Origin: Burkholderia catarinensis
Lineage (GTDB): Bacteria > Pseudomonadota > Gammaproteobacteria > Burkholderiales > Burkholderiaceae
Length of the DNA stretch: 64,000 nt
NCBI RefSeq assembly: GCF_001883705.2
Contig: NZ_MDEQ02000002.1
Coordinates: 372,001 to 436,000, forward strand
Direction: 5' to 3'
Under the pieces are notes generated by a model that saw only the letters and a list, made by a program, of their open reading frames with translations, ran no database searches and had not been told where the DNA came from. The position numbers and the translations under genes were made by a program. Positions 43,302 to 52,367 of this stretch are shown in pieces. Every line of letters starts with the position of its first letter. The first letter of the stretch is position 1.

Positions 43302-43835
43302 TCAGCGGAACAGCTTCTCGATCGCTTGCGCGCCGAGGCCGACCTTCTCGTAGTGCGCCTTGCACATCGCGATGTACGAATGCACGTCGAAGTAGCCGTC
43401 GGGGTTGCCTGCGTCGTCGAGCCAGATCAGCGGCCCCTTGACGATGAAGAACGCGCGCATCGGCTCGGGGTGATCGAACGCGACGAGCGTATGGCCTTCG
43501 CCCGGCGTCTCGTACACGAAATCGCCGCGCGTTGCGGTCCATTCGTGCTCCAGGTAGCCCCATTTGCCGGACAGCGTGTACGCGAACACCTCGTGCGGGT
43601 GATAGTGCCGGTTCACGAGCCCGGCTTCCTTCGCCATCAGGATGTCGCACCATTTGTTCTGCGACGGCGAGATCCACAGCGGCCGCGACGAAACCGTTTC
43701 GGTGAACGGAACGTAATAGCGCTCGTCGTCGGTGGCCGCGTTCGGGATGTAGGCGTCGGGCAGCGCATCGGGCTTGAACGGATTGGCAATCGGCGGGATG
43801 TTTTGCCAGAATTCGGATACGGCTTGGTCGACCAC
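43302..43835 (-). CDS. 2,4'-dihydroxyacetophenone dioxygenase-like cupin
   Basis: A 177-residue cupin, the length I recall for characterised 2,4'-dihydroxyacetophenone dioxygenase (DAD). DAD uses Fe(II) and oxygen to cleave the side chain to 4-hydroxybenzoate and formate. Metal ligands H77, H79 (in NRHYHPHEV) and H115 (in ETPGEGHTLV) line up with the histidine triad remembered for DAD. The GTG start at 43835 sits 7 nt after AAGGAG; earlier in-frame starts extend past the divergent promoter. It leads the operon with MFS, diol dehydrogenase and SDR genes, and is divergent from an AraC gene. Confidence 0.8.
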   Translation of the reverse strand: MVDQAVSEFWQNIPPIANPFKPDALPDAYIPNAATDDERYYVPFTETVSSRPLWISPSQNKWCDILMAKEAGLVNRHYHPHEVFAYTLSGKWGYLEHEWTATRGDFVYETPGEGHTLVAFDHPEPMRAFFIVKGPLIWLDDAGNPDGYFDVHSYIAMCKAHYEKVGLGAQAIEKLFR

Positions 43836-44012
43836 GGTTTGTCTCCTTGTGTATGGGTGTCGTGGGCTCGACTTTAGCCAGCCGGTGCGCGCCGCTCTTG
43901 ACTGGGCTGGACGAATTGCTTGACCGCGCCGGACATTGCATCGCACCAGAATGCAGACGAACCATCCCCCAATCCGTGCCGCTCCGCACGACAGGCGCCA
44001 GCAGGAGGCGAC

Positions 44013-44993
44013 GTGACGAATTTGACCGTTTTTTCACGCACGCGAGGCTCGACGGCCGACGTGCCGGTGCGCGACCGGATGGCGTACTGGGATGCGTTCA
44101 ATGCGGCGACGCTGGTCGGCCTGCGCTGCTCGTCGCTGTCGCCGTCCGGGCTCGAGGTCGAGAAGACCGACATCGCGCTGCCGGGCCTCGGCATCGCCGA
44201 CATCAGCGGCCAGGATCACGTGATCGAGCGCAGCCCCGCGCTGGTGCGCCAGTTGCCGAAGGAGTCGCTGTTCGCGTGCCAGATCCTGAGCGGACGCGCG
44301 TATTTCATCCAGCGCGACCGGTGCCTGCTTGCGGACGCCGGCGATATCGTCGTCTACGACACGCGCGTGCCCTATCTGTTCGGATTCCTGACGCCGATGC
44401 GGCAGTTGCTGATCGATATCCCGATCGCGACGTTCGACGGCCGTCTCGATGCGGAACTGGCGGCGCTGCCGCTGCGGATCGCGCCGAAACCGGGCGCCGG
44501 CGCGATGCTCGGCGCGACGTTGCGCGCGAGCGTCGGGCGGTTCATGAAGGATCCCGTCGAGCGCGATGCCGCGCGGTTCGCCGAGCACACGCGCATGCTG
44601 ATCGCGGAACTCATCGACGCGGAAGTGAACGGCACGGGCGCATCGCGCGCGTCGCTGTCGTACCTGCTGACCGCGAAGCAGTACATCGCGACGCATCTCG
44701 GTGAGCCGGAACTCGGGCCGCAGGCCGTGGCCGACGCGGTCGGGCTGTCGCTGCGCCATCTGGGCCGCCTCTTTGCGGCCGAGGGCGAGTCGATCACGCA
44801 GCACATCTGGTCGGAACGGCTGTCGCACGCGCATCGCGAGCTGATGGATGCGCGGCTGCGCAAGACGAGCGTCGGCGAGATCGCGTTTCGCTGGGGATTC
44901 TCGAGCCAGGCGCACTTCAGCCGCGCGATTCGCGAGCGCTATGGCGCGTCGCCGATGGCGCTGCGCGATGCGGCGCGCGCGGACGAGTGCTGA
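44013..44993 (+). CDS. AraC-family regulator (AraC_binding_2 type), probable DAD-operon activator
   Basis: A 326-residue regulator. The N-terminal half is the sensor type seen in NphR/FeaR-like activators (VRDRMAYWDAFNAAT, SGRAYFIQRDRC, ADAGDIVVYDTRVPYLFGF). The C-terminal half is the AraC DNA-binding domain (LGPQAVADAVGLSLRHLGRL and VGEIAFRWGFSSQAHFSRAI). The start is a GTG at 44013 with AGGAGGCGAC in front. It is divergent from the dioxygenase operon with a 177-bp shared promoter region, so it most likely activates that operon in response to the aromatic substrate. A terminator follows at 45026. Confidence 0.87.
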   Translation: MTNLTVFSRTRGSTADVPVRDRMAYWDAFNAATLVGLRCSSLSPSGLEVEKTDIALPGLGIADISGQDHVIERSPALVRQLPKESLFACQILSGRAYFIQRDRCLLADAGDIVVYDTRVPYLFGFLTPMRQLLIDIPIATFDGRLDAELAALPLRIAPKPGAGAMLGATLRASVGRFMKDPVERDAARFAEHTRMLIAELIDAEVNGTGASRASLSYLLTAKQYIATHLGEPELGPQAVADAVGLSLRHLGRLFAAEGESITQHIWSERLSHAHRELMDARLRKTSVGEIAFRWGFSSQAHFSRAIRERYGASPMALRDAARADEC

Positions 44994-45025
44994 CGCGGGT
45001 TGACGCCGGTTGACTGCAGTTGCGG

Positions 45026-45053
45026 CGGCGCGTGTTTCACGCGCCGTTTTTTT
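45026..45053 (+). terminator. Rho-independent terminator after AraC gene
   Basis: A 9-bp GC stem (CGGCGCGTG/CACGCGCCG) with a TTT loop is followed directly by seven T residues. It lies 33 nt past the AraC stop and is the clearest intrinsic terminator in the window. Confidence 0.85.
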
Positions 45054-45087
45054 CAGTGCATTGCACTGCCGCGACACACGCGCCGCG

Positions 45088-46653
45088 TCACTCCGCCAGC
45101 ATGAATTCGGCGCAGCGCTCCGCGATCATGATCGTCGGCGCGTTCGTGTTGCCGGGCACGATGCGCGGCATCACCGACGCATCGCACACCCTCAATCCGT
45201 CGACGCCTTGCACCGCGAGGCGCGGCGTCACGACCGCGTGCTCGTCGTTGCCCATGCGGCAGGTGCCCGCCGGGTGATAGACGGTTTTCGCGCGGCGCCG
45301 CACGTAGTCGGCGAGCGCCTCGTCGGTGAGCGTCTCGGCTTCGCGAACGATGCGCGCGAGCGACGGCGCGCGGATGATCTGCCGGGCGAGCGCGACGCCG
45401 CGCACGAGGCCGTCGACGTCGGCCGGGTCGGACAGCGCGCCGCTGTCGAACCGGATCGGCGCGGCCGGATCGTTGCCGCGCAACTGCACGGAGCCGCGCG
45501 AGCGCGGCCTGAGCAGGCACGGGTTGATCGACAGGCCATGGCCGGGCAGCGGCTCGCGATCGACGTCGCCGACGAGCGTCGGCAGCACGTGGAACTGGAT
45601 GTCCGGACGGCCGCTGCCGGTCGTGTCGACGAACGCGCCGGATTCGACGACGTTCGACGTCAGCAGGCCCGTGCGGCACAGCATCCACTGCAGCCCGTGC
45701 CGCAATGCCTTCAGCCCGCGATCCTCGCCCAGCAGGCTGACCGGTGCGTGGCTGCGGCCGTAGATCGAGACTTCGAGGTGGTCCTGGTAGTTCGCGCCGA
45801 CGTCGCGGCTGTCGTGCAGCACGTCGATGCCGTGCGCGCGCAGGTGCGCGCCGGGCCCGATGCCCGACAGCATCAGCAGCTTCGGCGTGCTCAGCGCGCC
45901 GGCCGCGAGCACGACGTCGGCGCGCGCGGCGGCCGAACCCGTCGCACCGTTTTCCGCTCGCCATTCGACGCCGGTCGCGCGCCGGCCGTCGAACCGGATG
46001 CGCGTCACGCGGCAGCCGGTCAGCACGCGCAGGTTCGGGTGGCCGATCGCGTCGGCGAGATAGGTGGCCGCGGTGCTGCCGCGCTGCCCGTCGAAGATCG
46101 TCGTGTGATAGAAGCCGGCGCCATGCTGAGCGGCGCCGTTGAAGTCGTCGTTGTACGCGATGCCGGCTTCCTGCGCGGCCTTTACGAACGCGAGGCTCAG
46201 CGGATGCCGGAAGCGCGTGTCGCCGACCTTCAACGGCCCGTCGGTGCCGTGGAACGGCTCGGAGAGCCGCAGGTGCGATTCGGCGCGCTTGAACACGGGC
46301 AGCACGTCGTCCCATCCCCAGCCCGTGCAGCCGAGCGCGGCCCAGTCGTCGTAGTCGTTGCGCGTGCCGCGCACGTACAGCATCGCATTGACCGAGCTGC
46401 CGCCGCCGAGCGTGCGGCCCTGCGGCACGTAGGTCTTGCGTCCCGCCGCGCCGGGCTGCGGCTCGCTCTCGAACGTGACCGTGCGCCGCGTGCCGAGCAC
46501 ACGGATGAACGTCGCCGGAATCCGGATGAACAGGCTGTCGTCCTTCGGGCCGTCCTCGAGCAGCAGCACGCGCCTGCCGGCCTTCACCAGCCGGTGCGCG
46601 ACCGTGCAGCCGGCCGAACCGCCGCCGACGACGATATGGTCGTACGTCTCCAT
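45088..46653 (-). CDS. GMC-family FAD-dependent alcohol oxidoreductase 2
   Basis: A 521-residue GMC enzyme. FAD motif HIVVGGGSAGCTVAHRLV at residues 6-23, GMC signature GGGSSVNAMLYVRG near residue 83, LAAGALSTPKLLMLSGIG near residue 250 and active-site HPAGTCRMG near 455. It differs clearly from the GMC enzyme at 34820. An AraC gene lies 153 nt upstream on the same strand. It converges on the regulator of the dioxygenase operon, so it may feed an alcohol into the same aromatic route, but that link is positional only. Confidence 0.88.
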   Translation of the reverse strand: METYDHIVVGGGSAGCTVAHRLVKAGRRVLLLEDGPKDDSLFIRIPATFIRVLGTRRTVTFESEPQPGAAGRKTYVPQGRTLGGGSSVNAMLYVRGTRNDYDDWAALGCTGWGWDDVLPVFKRAESHLRLSEPFHGTDGPLKVGDTRFRHPLSLAFVKAAQEAGIAYNDDFNGAAQHGAGFYHTTIFDGQRGSTAATYLADAIGHPNLRVLTGCRVTRIRFDGRRATGVEWRAENGATGSAAARADVVLAAGALSTPKLLMLSGIGPGAHLRAHGIDVLHDSRDVGANYQDHLEVSIYGRSHAPVSLLGEDRGLKALRHGLQWMLCRTGLLTSNVVESGAFVDTTGSGRPDIQFHVLPTLVGDVDREPLPGHGLSINPCLLRPRSRGSVQLRGNDPAAPIRFDSGALSDPADVDGLVRGVALARQIIRAPSLARIVREAETLTDEALADYVRRRAKTVYHPAGTCRMGNDEHAVVTPRLAVQGVDGLRVCDASVMPRIVPGNTNAPTIMIAERCAEFMLAE

Positions 46654-46806
46654 CCCGCTTCTTCTCCTTGCTGTCGGGCGGCGGAACGAGTGCCGCCGCG
46701 CAAGAAGCCAGCTTAGCGAGCGGGTTGCGGTCCCATTTGACCGGGACGGACGCCGTGCTTGCCTCGCAGGGACACGGCGGCGGGTGGCGGGTCTAGTGGC
46801 ATCCGG

Positions 46807-47775
46807 CTAGCTCGCGTCGGCCGGCGCGCGGGTGTCGCTCGGCGTCTCGCCGAAGCGCGCGCGATAGCTGCGGCTGAAGTGCGCGCTGTTGTTGAAGCCC
46901 CAGCGGAACGCGATTTCGCTGACGGTCAGGTGCTTCAGCGAACGGTCGCGCAGGTCGGCGCGGCAGCGTTCGAGCCGCCGCGCGAGGATGTAGCGCGTGA
47001 GCGGCATTCCTTCGATCTCGAACACGCGCGCGAGCTGACGCGGCGACAGGTTGATCGCGCGGCTCACCGACTGGCTGTCGAGGTCGTCGTCGGCGAGATG
47101 GCTGTCGATGAAGGCTTTCGCGCGCGACAGCGTGTGGACGGTCGACTTCGTCGGCGATGCGTCGCCGTCGCGCAGCCGCAGCATCGACTGCACGAGGTCG
47201 AGGATCGCGGCGGCGCGCCGCTCGCGCGCGTCGGGCGCAGGCTCCTGCGGCGCGGCGAGCAGCGCATACACCTGCCGCACGGCCCACGACGCGACGCCGT
47301 CGCCGCGGTCGATCTTGACGAGGCTGCGGTAGCGCCACGGGCCGACGCGCGCCTCGAACACGTCGCGCCGCACGTCGAGCACGGTCATCGCCATGTCGGC
47401 GGGAAAGCCGTGGCCGTACGGCATCGACGTGTCGTAGAGGACGAGATCGCCGGGCCCGTGCTGCATGCAGTCGACGTCCTGGAACGTATAGCCTTGCCCT
47501 GCGTGCATCAGGCAGATGAACACGGCGTCGCGCTGGTCCGCATGGATGTTGTGCGACGTGCGCACGACCGCGTGCCGGTTCGCGACGATGTCGCATGCGC
47601 TGAACAGCCCGAGATCGCGCTTGCGCAGCGTCGCGTCGATGCCTTCCGACGATTTTCCGCTGCATTCGATCCGCACGAGCGTGCGGGCGACATGGTCGAC
47701 CCAGAAGTCGACGCGCTCGGCGCCGCGTACGGCGCGCGTCGAGATCGTGACGATCCCCGTGCTGGTGTCCGGCAT
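46807..47775 (-). CDS. AraC-family regulator (AraC_binding_2 type)
   Basis: A 322-residue regulator similar in build to that at 44013. The N-terminal domain has VDFWVDHVARTLVRIEC and MQHGPGDLVLYDTSMPYGHG; the C-terminal AraC module has LDSQSVSRAINLSPRQLARVF and VSEIAFRWGFNNSAHFSRSY. It precedes the second GMC gene on the same strand and probably controls it. Downstream of its start toward 48062 there is a 287-bp gap with no recognised element. Confidence 0.86.
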   Translation of the reverse strand: MPDTSTGIVTISTRAVRGAERVDFWVDHVARTLVRIECSGKSSEGIDATLRKRDLGLFSACDIVANRHAVVRTSHNIHADQRDAVFICLMHAGQGYTFQDVDCMQHGPGDLVLYDTSMPYGHGFPADMAMTVLDVRRDVFEARVGPWRYRSLVKIDRGDGVASWAVRQVYALLAAPQEPAPDARERRAAAILDLVQSMLRLRDGDASPTKSTVHTLSRAKAFIDSHLADDDLDSQSVSRAINLSPRQLARVFEIEGMPLTRYILARRLERCRADLRDRSLKHLTVSEIAFRWGFNNSAHFSRSYRARFGETPSDTRAPADAS

Positions 47776-48062
47776 GACGCTCTCCCAATGACCGCCCGAG
47801 CGGCGCAGTCTCGGGCATGTCGAATGCCGCGGTCAATCCGTGAAAGACCCGGGGCGAAGGCGTGACGCGCTTGCAGCGAGGCGTTGCGGCTGCGCGCGTG
47901 ATCGATGTCCGGCTGAGTCAACACAAGCGGCCGTGCCGGTCAAAACGCGATGGCAGTTTTCGTCTATATGGCTTGTGGCGATACCGGAGCGCACATGACA
48001 CAGGCCGGTCGCGGAACTGCGCGGACTGCGCGATCTGATCGACCGGCCTGCTGCCGACGACT

Positions 48063-49010
48063 TCAGGCCGCGCTGGCCTCGTCGATCTGCCGAATATCGT
48101 CCTGATCGAGCGTGACGCGAATCGCTTCCCCAAGCAATTCGAGCTGCGCGAGCGACGTCGCGCTCGCGATCGGCGCGGTGATCGTCGGGCGCGCGATCTG
48201 CCATGCGAGCGCGATCGCGGCCGGCTGCGTGCCGTGCTTCGCCGACACGGCGTCGAGCGCCGCGAGGATGCGCAGGCCGCGTTCGTCGAGATAGCCGGCG
48301 ACGCGATCGCCGCGCACGCTCTTCTTCAGGTCGGCCTCGCTGCGGTACTTGCCTGACAGGAAGCCGCTCGCGAGCGCGTAGTAGTTGACGACGCCGAGCT
48401 TCAGGTCGCGCACGACCGGCTCGAGATCCCGTTCGTATTCGGCGCGGTCGATCAGGTTGTATTCGGGCTGGATGACCTGGTACGCGGGCAGCCCGTCGCG
48501 TCGGCTGATGTCGGCGGCTTCGCGCAGGCGCGCGCCGCTGTAGTTCGATGCGCCGATGATGCGTACCTTGCCCGCGTCGATCAGCGTTTGATACGCGCCG
48601 AGCGTTTCTTCGAGCGGGGCCGTATCGGCGAGGTCGCGGTGCGAGAAATACAGGTCGATGTAGTCGGTCTGCAGGCGGCGCAGCGAATCGTCGGCGGCTT
48701 TCAGGATGTTCGCCTTCGTCAGCCCCGCGCGCGCCGAAAGCATGCCGACCTTGGTCGCGATCACGACCTGTTCGCGCTTGCCGGAACGCTTGAGCCACTT
48801 GCCGATGATCGTTTCCGATTCGCCGCCGCTGTTGCCGGGGGCCCAGGCCGAATAGACGTCGGCCGTGTCGATGAAGTTGATGCCGGTGTCGGCGAGCGCG
48901 TCGAGCAGCGCAAACGATGCGTTCTCGTCGACGGTCCAGCCGAAGACGTTGCCGCCGAAGGCGAGCGGCGAAACCTGGATGTTGGACGTGCCGAGAGTGC
49001 GGTGTGCCAT
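48063..49010 (-). CDS. Aldo/keto reductase
   Basis: A 315-residue NADPH-dependent aldo/keto reductase with a (beta/alpha)8 fold. It shows FIDTADVYSAWAPGNSGGES (D and Y of the catalytic tetrad, residues ~45-60), the lysine in VVIATKVGM, and YFSHRDLADTAPLEETL, where the tetrad histidine is expected. The ATG at 49010 follows GGAGCAGAAC, and the product starts MAHRTLGTSNIQVSPLAFGG as is usual for the YajO/Tas-like group. A longer upstream frame adds an atypical 34-residue tail. It stands alone; no operon partner is evident, so its physiological carbonyl substrate is unknown. Confidence 0.9.
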   Translation of the reverse strand: MAHRTLGTSNIQVSPLAFGGNVFGWTVDENASFALLDALADTGINFIDTADVYSAWAPGNSGGESETIIGKWLKRSGKREQVVIATKVGMLSARAGLTKANILKAADDSLRRLQTDYIDLYFSHRDLADTAPLEETLGAYQTLIDAGKVRIIGASNYSGARLREAADISRRDGLPAYQVIQPEYNLIDRAEYERDLEPVVRDLKLGVVNYYALASGFLSGKYRSEADLKKSVRGDRVAGYLDERGLRILAALDAVSAKHGTQPAAIALAWQIARPTITAPIASATSLAQLELLGEAIRVTLDQDDIRQIDEASAA

Positions 49011-49376
49011 GTTCTGCTCCGATAACTGCGGGTAACGGGATTGAACTGCGGGATGGGCAAAAACGATCGCGGCGAGACGGCGGGGTGCGGTTCCGCCGTG
49101 GTCGCGGGACACCGGACATTCTCGCCGATCGCTCCGATTCGTGCAGGCGGCGCGCCGCCGCGATAATGGACGGTTTGCGGCGGATGGTGGATATCGCGTC
49201 CGTTACACGAGCGTTTCGTGCGGCTGCGTTCGATCGGGAGCGAATTTTTGCGGCGGTTTGCGCGACGGGAAGCGGGCAGGAGGGGAAGGAGGGGCAGGAG
49301 GGTGGGTTGCCCCGCGTTGCGCCGGAGCGGAGGGGAAGACGGGCGGCAAGCAGCCGCCCGTTCGTTGCCGATTCGG
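49011..49376. other. Gene-free interval with G-rich tract
   Basis: A 366-bp gap between the aldo/keto reductase start and the argO stop. I find no gene. It holds the reductase promoter and a G-rich tract at 49282-49306 described separately. Confidence 0.5.
49282..49306 (+). other. Putative G-quadruplex motif
   Basis: Four G-runs (49282-49285, 49291-49294, 49300-49302, 49304-49306) are separated by loops of 5, 5 and 1 nt, fitting the G3+ N1-7 pattern. It lies just past the 3' end of argO, on the strand opposite to argO transcription. Confidence 0.4.
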
Positions 49377-49997
49377 TCAGCGCAACTGCACGGCCGCGAG
49401 AAACAGCACCATGCTGCCGATCGCACCGTCCAGCACGCGCCACGCAACGGCCTTGCGGAACCACGGCGCCAGCAGTCGCGCACCGTAGCCGAGCCCGAGG
49501 AACCACACGACGCTGACCGTCATCGCGCCGATCGCGAACGCGAGCCGCGCGCCTTCCGGCTCGCGCGCGCCGGCCGTGCCGATCAGCAGGAACGTGTCGA
49601 GATAGACGTGCGGGTTGAGCCACGTGAACGCGAGCGTCATCAGCACGACCGCCATCGCGTTCTGCGGCGGCGGCGCGACCGCGTCGCCGCGCACGTCGAG
49701 CGTTTCATGGCCCGGCTTGAACGCGCGGCGCAACGCGTTGATGCCGAACCACGCGAGATACGCGAGGCCGACATACAGCACCGCGTGAACGAAGGTCGGA
49801 TAGCGTTCGACGAGCACCGATGCGCCGCCGACGCCCGCGCCGATCAGGATCATGTCGGACAGCGCGCACAGCAGCACGATCTTGCCGACATGCGAGCGCA
49901 TGATGCCTTGCCGGAGCACGAACGCGTTCTGCGCGCCGATGGTGACGATGAGCGATGCGCACAGCGCGACGCCGTGGGAAAAAGCGAGCCAGTTCAT
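49377..49997 (-). CDS. argO: LysE/ArgO-family basic amino acid exporter
   Basis: A 206-residue inner-membrane exporter with six hydrophobic segments. The family signature TIGAQNAFVLRQGI is near residue 19, and FTWLNPHVYLDTFLLIG near residue 125. Such proteins export arginine and lysine, or the toxic analogue canavanine. It is divergent from a LysR gene of the ArgP/LysG type with a 110-bp shared region, the same arrangement as lysE-lysG and typical of argO control by ArgP. Regulation by intracellular lysine/arginine is therefore expected. Confidence 0.9.
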   Translation of the reverse strand: MNWLAFSHGVALCASLIVTIGAQNAFVLRQGIMRSHVGKIVLLCALSDMILIGAGVGGASVLVERYPTFVHAVLYVGLAYLAWFGINALRRAFKPGHETLDVRGDAVAPPPQNAMAVVLMTLAFTWLNPHVYLDTFLLIGTAGAREPEGARLAFAIGAMTVSVVWFLGLGYGARLLAPWFRKAVAWRVLDGAIGSMVLFLAAVQLR

Positions 49998-50107
49998 GAT
50001 GGGTGACAGCAGTGGAAGCAGTAGACGGATGAATCGGGTAGCGCTAGTCTGCGGTCAGCATGAAAATAAGAGAAGCTAAATCACCTAATGTAGATTAAGG
50101 AAATCTA

Positions 50108-51001
50108 ATGCTCGACTACGCGTTGCTCGATGCCCTCGCGGCCGTGATCCGGCACGGCTCGTTCGAGCGTGCGGCCAAGGAGCTGAATGTCACGCCGTCG
50201 GCGGTGTCGCAGCGTGTGAAGCTGCTGGAGGAGCGGGTCGGCAGCGTGCTCGTCAAGCGCGGGCAGCCGTGCGTCGCGACGACGTCGGGCGCGCTGCTGT
50301 GCCGGCATACCGAGCGCGTGCAGTTGCTCGAGGCCGAGCTGGGCGGCCGGATGCCGGCGCTGCCGGGTCAGATCGCGAGCGCGTGGCCGACGTTGCGCGT
50401 GGCCGTCAACGACGACAGCGTCGCGACATGGTTCATCGACGCGGTCGGGCCGTTCTGCACGGAGCGCGAGACGCTGCTCGACCTCGTGATCGACGACCAG
50501 GACTACACGGCGTCGCGCATTCGCGACGGGAGCGTGCAGGGCGCCGTGACCGCGCAGGCCGAGCCGATCCAGGGATGCCGGTCGGAGCGGCTCGGGCGCA
50601 TCCGCTATCGCGCGGTGTGCTCGCCGGCGTTTTATGAACGCTACTTCGGTGCGGGCATCACGCGCGATGCGCTGCGCCGCGCGCCATGCGTGATGTTCAA
50701 TCCGAAGGACGGGCTGCAGGCGCGTTTCATCCGGCGCGTGACGCGCGCGGATCTCGATCCGCCGCAGCACTGGATACCGCACGTCGCGGGCTATCTGCGC
50801 GCATGCGAAACGGGGCTGGGATGGGGAATGTGTCCGGACCGGATGGTCGACCGCCAGTTGGCGGCGGGCGAACTGGTCGACATGTCGCGCGGGCGCACCA
50901 TCGACATCGATCTTTACTGGCAGAGCTGGCGCTTGTCGATCGGCTGGCTCGACGATTTCAGCGCGGCGCTGAAGGCGCGCGCCGCGCTGTTTCTCGATTG
51001 A
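50108..51001 (+). CDS. argP: LysR-family regulator ArgP (LysG/IciA)
   Basis: A 297-residue LysR-type activator of the ArgP/LysG group. The N-terminal helix-turn-helix region is LDYALLDALAAVIRHGSFER with AKELNVTPSAVSQRVKLLE; conserved ArgP residues such as GQPCVATTSGALLCRHTERVQ follow. The effector domain covers the rest. It is divergent from the exporter gene argO. In relatives it activates argO with arginine bound and blocks it with lysine. The intergenic 49998-50107 is AT-rich near the starts (AAATCACCTAATGTAGATTA) and is the probable binding region. Confidence 0.88.
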   Translation: MLDYALLDALAAVIRHGSFERAAKELNVTPSAVSQRVKLLEERVGSVLVKRGQPCVATTSGALLCRHTERVQLLEAELGGRMPALPGQIASAWPTLRVAVNDDSVATWFIDAVGPFCTERETLLDLVIDDQDYTASRIRDGSVQGAVTAQAEPIQGCRSERLGRIRYRAVCSPAFYERYFGAGITRDALRRAPCVMFNPKDGLQARFIRRVTRADLDPPQHWIPHVAGYLRACETGLGWGMCPDRMVDRQLAAGELVDMSRGRTIDIDLYWQSWRLSIGWLDDFSAALKARAALFLD

Positions 51002-51049
51002 TCGATGACGTAATGCAGGCGGCGCGCGACAGGCGCGCGCCGTCAGGCA

Positions 51050-51796
51050 TCAGACCTGATGCAGGCCGTCGAAGTCGACGATCTGCACGTGGCGGCCCTG
51101 CATTTCGATCAGGCCGCGCTTCTGGAATTTGGACAGCGTGCGGCTGACCGTTTCGAGCGTCATGCCGAGGTAGCTGCCGATGTCTTCGCGCGTCATTCGC
51201 AGGTTGAATTCCGACGGCGAGTAACCGCGCTTCAGGTAGCGCGACGATACGTCGAGCAGGAAAGCGGCGACGCGCTCTTCGGCATTCAGCGAACCGAGCA
51301 GCATCGTTTGCGACGTTTCGCGCACGATCTGTTCGCTCATCAGCTTGTGCATGCGCAACTGCATCGAGCCGGCTTCCGAGCACAGCGTCTTGAGTGCGCT
51401 GTACGGAATCACGCAGACTGAGCTGTCTTCCAGCGCGACCGCGGTGCGCGGATGCGCGTCGTCGCAGATCCCGTCGAGGCCGAGCGCTTCGCCCGCGAGA
51501 TGCAGGCCCGTGACCTGTTCGCGGCCGTCATGGCGCGTCGCGACGGTTTTCAGCGAGCCCGAGCGCACCGCGTACAGGTTGTCGAATGCGTCGCCTTCGC
51601 GGAACAGCGCTTCGCCGCGCTTGACGGGGCGAGCCGCGCAGATGACCGACTCGAGGCGACTGAGCGCTTCGGGCGCCAGGCCCTGCGGCATGCACAGGTG
51701 CCGCATCGCGCACGACGAGCAGTGCGCGGCCTGACGAGGAGCCCAACTGCCGGCATGAGGCGTGGCGGCGGGACGTGTGGCGACGGGCGTCAGCAT
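51050..51796 (-). CDS. fnr: FNR-type oxygen-responsive regulator
   Basis: A 248-residue Crp/Fnr-family regulator with all four cysteines needed for an oxygen-labile [4Fe-4S] cluster: C26, C29, C35 and C128, with the same C35 to C128 spacing (93) as E. coli FNR. The cNMP-like domain includes GEALFREGDAFDNLYAVRSG. The DNA-recognition helix carries ETVSRTL, whose E-x2-S-R matches FNR-site specificity (TTGAT-N4-ATCAA). The ATG at 51796 follows GGAG. It lies next to a universal stress protein gene, a common FNR target in related organisms. Confidence 0.9.
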   Translation of the reverse strand: MLTPVATRPAATPHAGSWAPRQAAHCSSCAMRHLCMPQGLAPEALSRLESVICAARPVKRGEALFREGDAFDNLYAVRSGSLKTVATRHDGREQVTGLHLAGEALGLDGICDDAHPRTAVALEDSSVCVIPYSALKTLCSEAGSMQLRMHKLMSEQIVRETSQTMLLGSLNAEERVAAFLLDVSSRYLKRGYSPSEFNLRMTREDIGSYLGMTLETVSRTLSKFQKRGLIEMQGRHVQIVDFDGLHQV

Positions 51797-51899
51797 GATC
51801 GTTTACTCCGGCGTTGGATCGACGGAATCATTGTCCCACCGCAAGTTGCCGCTGTCGGGTGACAAAACGTCGCGACCGGCCGCGCATGCCGGACGCCGT

Positions 51900-52367
51900 T
51901 CAGGCGGCCTGCTCGTCCGCGTTGGCGGCCGCCGGAATCAGCAGCACGGGCAGCGTCGCATGCCGCACGCATTGTTCGGCGATGCTGCCGAGCACGAGAC
52001 GGCGGAACCCGCGGCGGCCGTGCGTCCCGAGCACGAGCAGATCGGCGCCGAACGACTTCGCGCCGTCGAGGATCAGCGACGATACGTCGTTGAGCGACGT
52101 CGCTTCGTTCAGCCGCGTCTCGCCTTTCACGCCCGCTGCCTGCATCAGCTTCGCGAAATCCTTCGCGAGCGCGTCGCCCTGCGCGACGAGCTGATCGCGC
52201 AGCACGGACGGATCGTAGCCGGGCACGTTGAAGTAGATCGCGGCGTTCTCGACGACGTAGAACGGTTGCAGCTCGGCGCCGTGCGCTTTCGCGAGCGCCA
52301 GTGCGGCATCGAACGCATGGCGGGACGTGTCGCTGCCGTCGACGGCAACCAGAATACGTTTGTACAT
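51900..52367 (-). CDS. Universal stress protein (UspA family)
   Basis: A 155-residue UspA-type protein. It starts MYKRILVAVDGSDTSRHAFD and ends with the ATP-binding motif GTHGRRGFRRLVLGSIAEQC (G-x2-G-x9-G-S). GGAG lies ahead of the ATG at 52367; a longer upstream frame is not supported. It is 103 nt upstream of the fnr gene on the same strand. Usp proteins help survival during oxygen or nutrient limitation. I did not find a clean FNR box in the 660-bp region upstream. Confidence 0.9.
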   Translation of the reverse strand: MYKRILVAVDGSDTSRHAFDAALALAKAHGAELQPFYVVENAAIYFNVPGYDPSVLRDQLVAQGDALAKDFAKLMQAAGVKGETRLNEATSLNDVSSLILDGAKSFGADLLVLGTHGRRGFRRLVLGSIAEQCVRHATLPVLLIPAAANADEQAA

